A model generated the notes under the pieces. It was not told the origin of the DNA. It saw only the letters and a program-made list of their open reading frames with translations, and ran no database searches. From Carnegiea gigantea (taxonomy: Eukaryota > Streptophyta > Magnoliopsida > Caryophyllales > Cactaceae), in NCBI GenBank assembly GCA_029747015.1, contig JAKOGI010000055.1:1217501-1281500 (forward strand): a stretch of DNA of 64,000 nucleotides. Direction: 5' to 3'. Below are positions 63,589 through 64,000 of this stretch, one piece after another. The position numbers and the translations under genes are program-made. Position 1 is the first letter of the stretch. Each line of letters begins with the position of its first letter.

Positions 63589-64000
63589 GGATCAAGACTG
63601 CCATGCATTTCAAAGGGAAGCTCCAAGGAAGCGAAGGGAGCCCAAAATCTGGTCAGAATTGTGCTAAAACAGTCCAACAGTGCATTGGGCACTTCACCCG
63701 GAAATTGACCCGGTTTGGGCCATCTTTTTGAGCAAGCTCCAGAGGGCATAATTTCCTGCACGCTTCACCATATTCAAAGTTAAAGAATCAGCTTTCCAAT
63801 AAGGCCATCCACGCATTATTTGGAGTCCATTTGGTTGGTCATATTTGGCCCATAAATAAACCTGCCGAAATCCAGTCCAGTTTTAGCAGTCTGCATTCTT
63901 CAGCCCATATCTTTCAAACGGCCGATCCAAATCTAGTGAAACCACTTTCCTTGGAAACTAGACTCTTCAAGCTTTCCAAGGAATCATGAATCACTGAATT
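63402..64000 (+). mobile_element. Element J: start of a family-2-related LTR element, plus strand, runs off window
   Basis: Begins TGATGCATAT-TTCC-ATATGCATCA, the same terminal palindrome as the family-2 LTRs, directly after satellite. The preceding five bases AAAAG are the predicted target duplication. From about 63450 on it differs from family 2, though it keeps the LTR-type wording TTTGGAGTCCATTTG, CAAGCTTTCCAAGG and CATATCTTTCAAACGG. Only the first 599 bases of the LTR are in view. Confidence 0.8.

Overview
The window is plant nuclear DNA without a recognisable host gene. Nearly all of it is transposable elements plus one tandem satellite. The evidence for a plant is Ty3/gypsy (Metaviridae-type) LTR retrotransposons primed by initiator tRNA-Met (PBS TGGTATCAGAGC), a hAT transposase of plant type with a DUF659 core and a CERNW dimerisation motif, and AT-rich tandem satellite. 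The species cannot be named from the sequence.

Layout, left to right. Bases 1-9704 are a degenerate hAT transposon (+ strand), split at 1217/8127 by Ty3/gypsy element A (1218-8121, minus). The hAT is itself most simply read as sitting inside the left LTR of element H (9705-20904, plus). H also carries a small non-autonomous LTR element, I (11815-16383, minus), inside its gag gene. From 20905 to 63401 the substrate is a satellite of about 144-bp monomers in a 13-monomer higher-order repeat of about 1.88 kb. It is interrupted by B (22106-28919), C (29685-33432), D (34680-36487), E (38154-41893), F (46508-53444) and G (54597-61458), all on the minus strand. Element J starts at 63402 on the plus strand and runs off the window. 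Removing B-G restores the satellite register.

Element families. Family 1 (A, B, F, G; about 6.8-6.9 kb, LTRs about 1.1 kb) is autonomous in design: gag with a CCHC knuckle, DGG protease, RT, RNase H and integrase in one frame. Every copy here is broken. Family 2 (C, E, solo LTR D; about 3.7 kb) shares its LTR ends, PBS and leader with family 1 but encodes only a Gag-like protein, intact in E; it presumably borrows family 1 enzymes. Family 3 (H) is a related autonomous lineage. Family 4 (I) has 1.86-kb LTRs and one 240-codon orphan ORF. J is a further relative of family 2.

Features shared across families and not explained by ordinary annotation: (i) a leader array of GC-rich inverted repeats (GCACGG..CCGTGC and GCACGACCGTGC); (ii) a reading frame that runs through the polypurine tract into the 3' LTR; (iii) a hairpin at the first bases of every LTR, with arms that differ in sequence but still pair; (iv) a target-site preference for NNNAG in element orientation; (v) clustering of all eight satellite insertions in or next to two of the 13 monomers. 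The combination of higher-order satellite and CRM-like elements suggests a centromeric or pericentromeric region. That is an inference.
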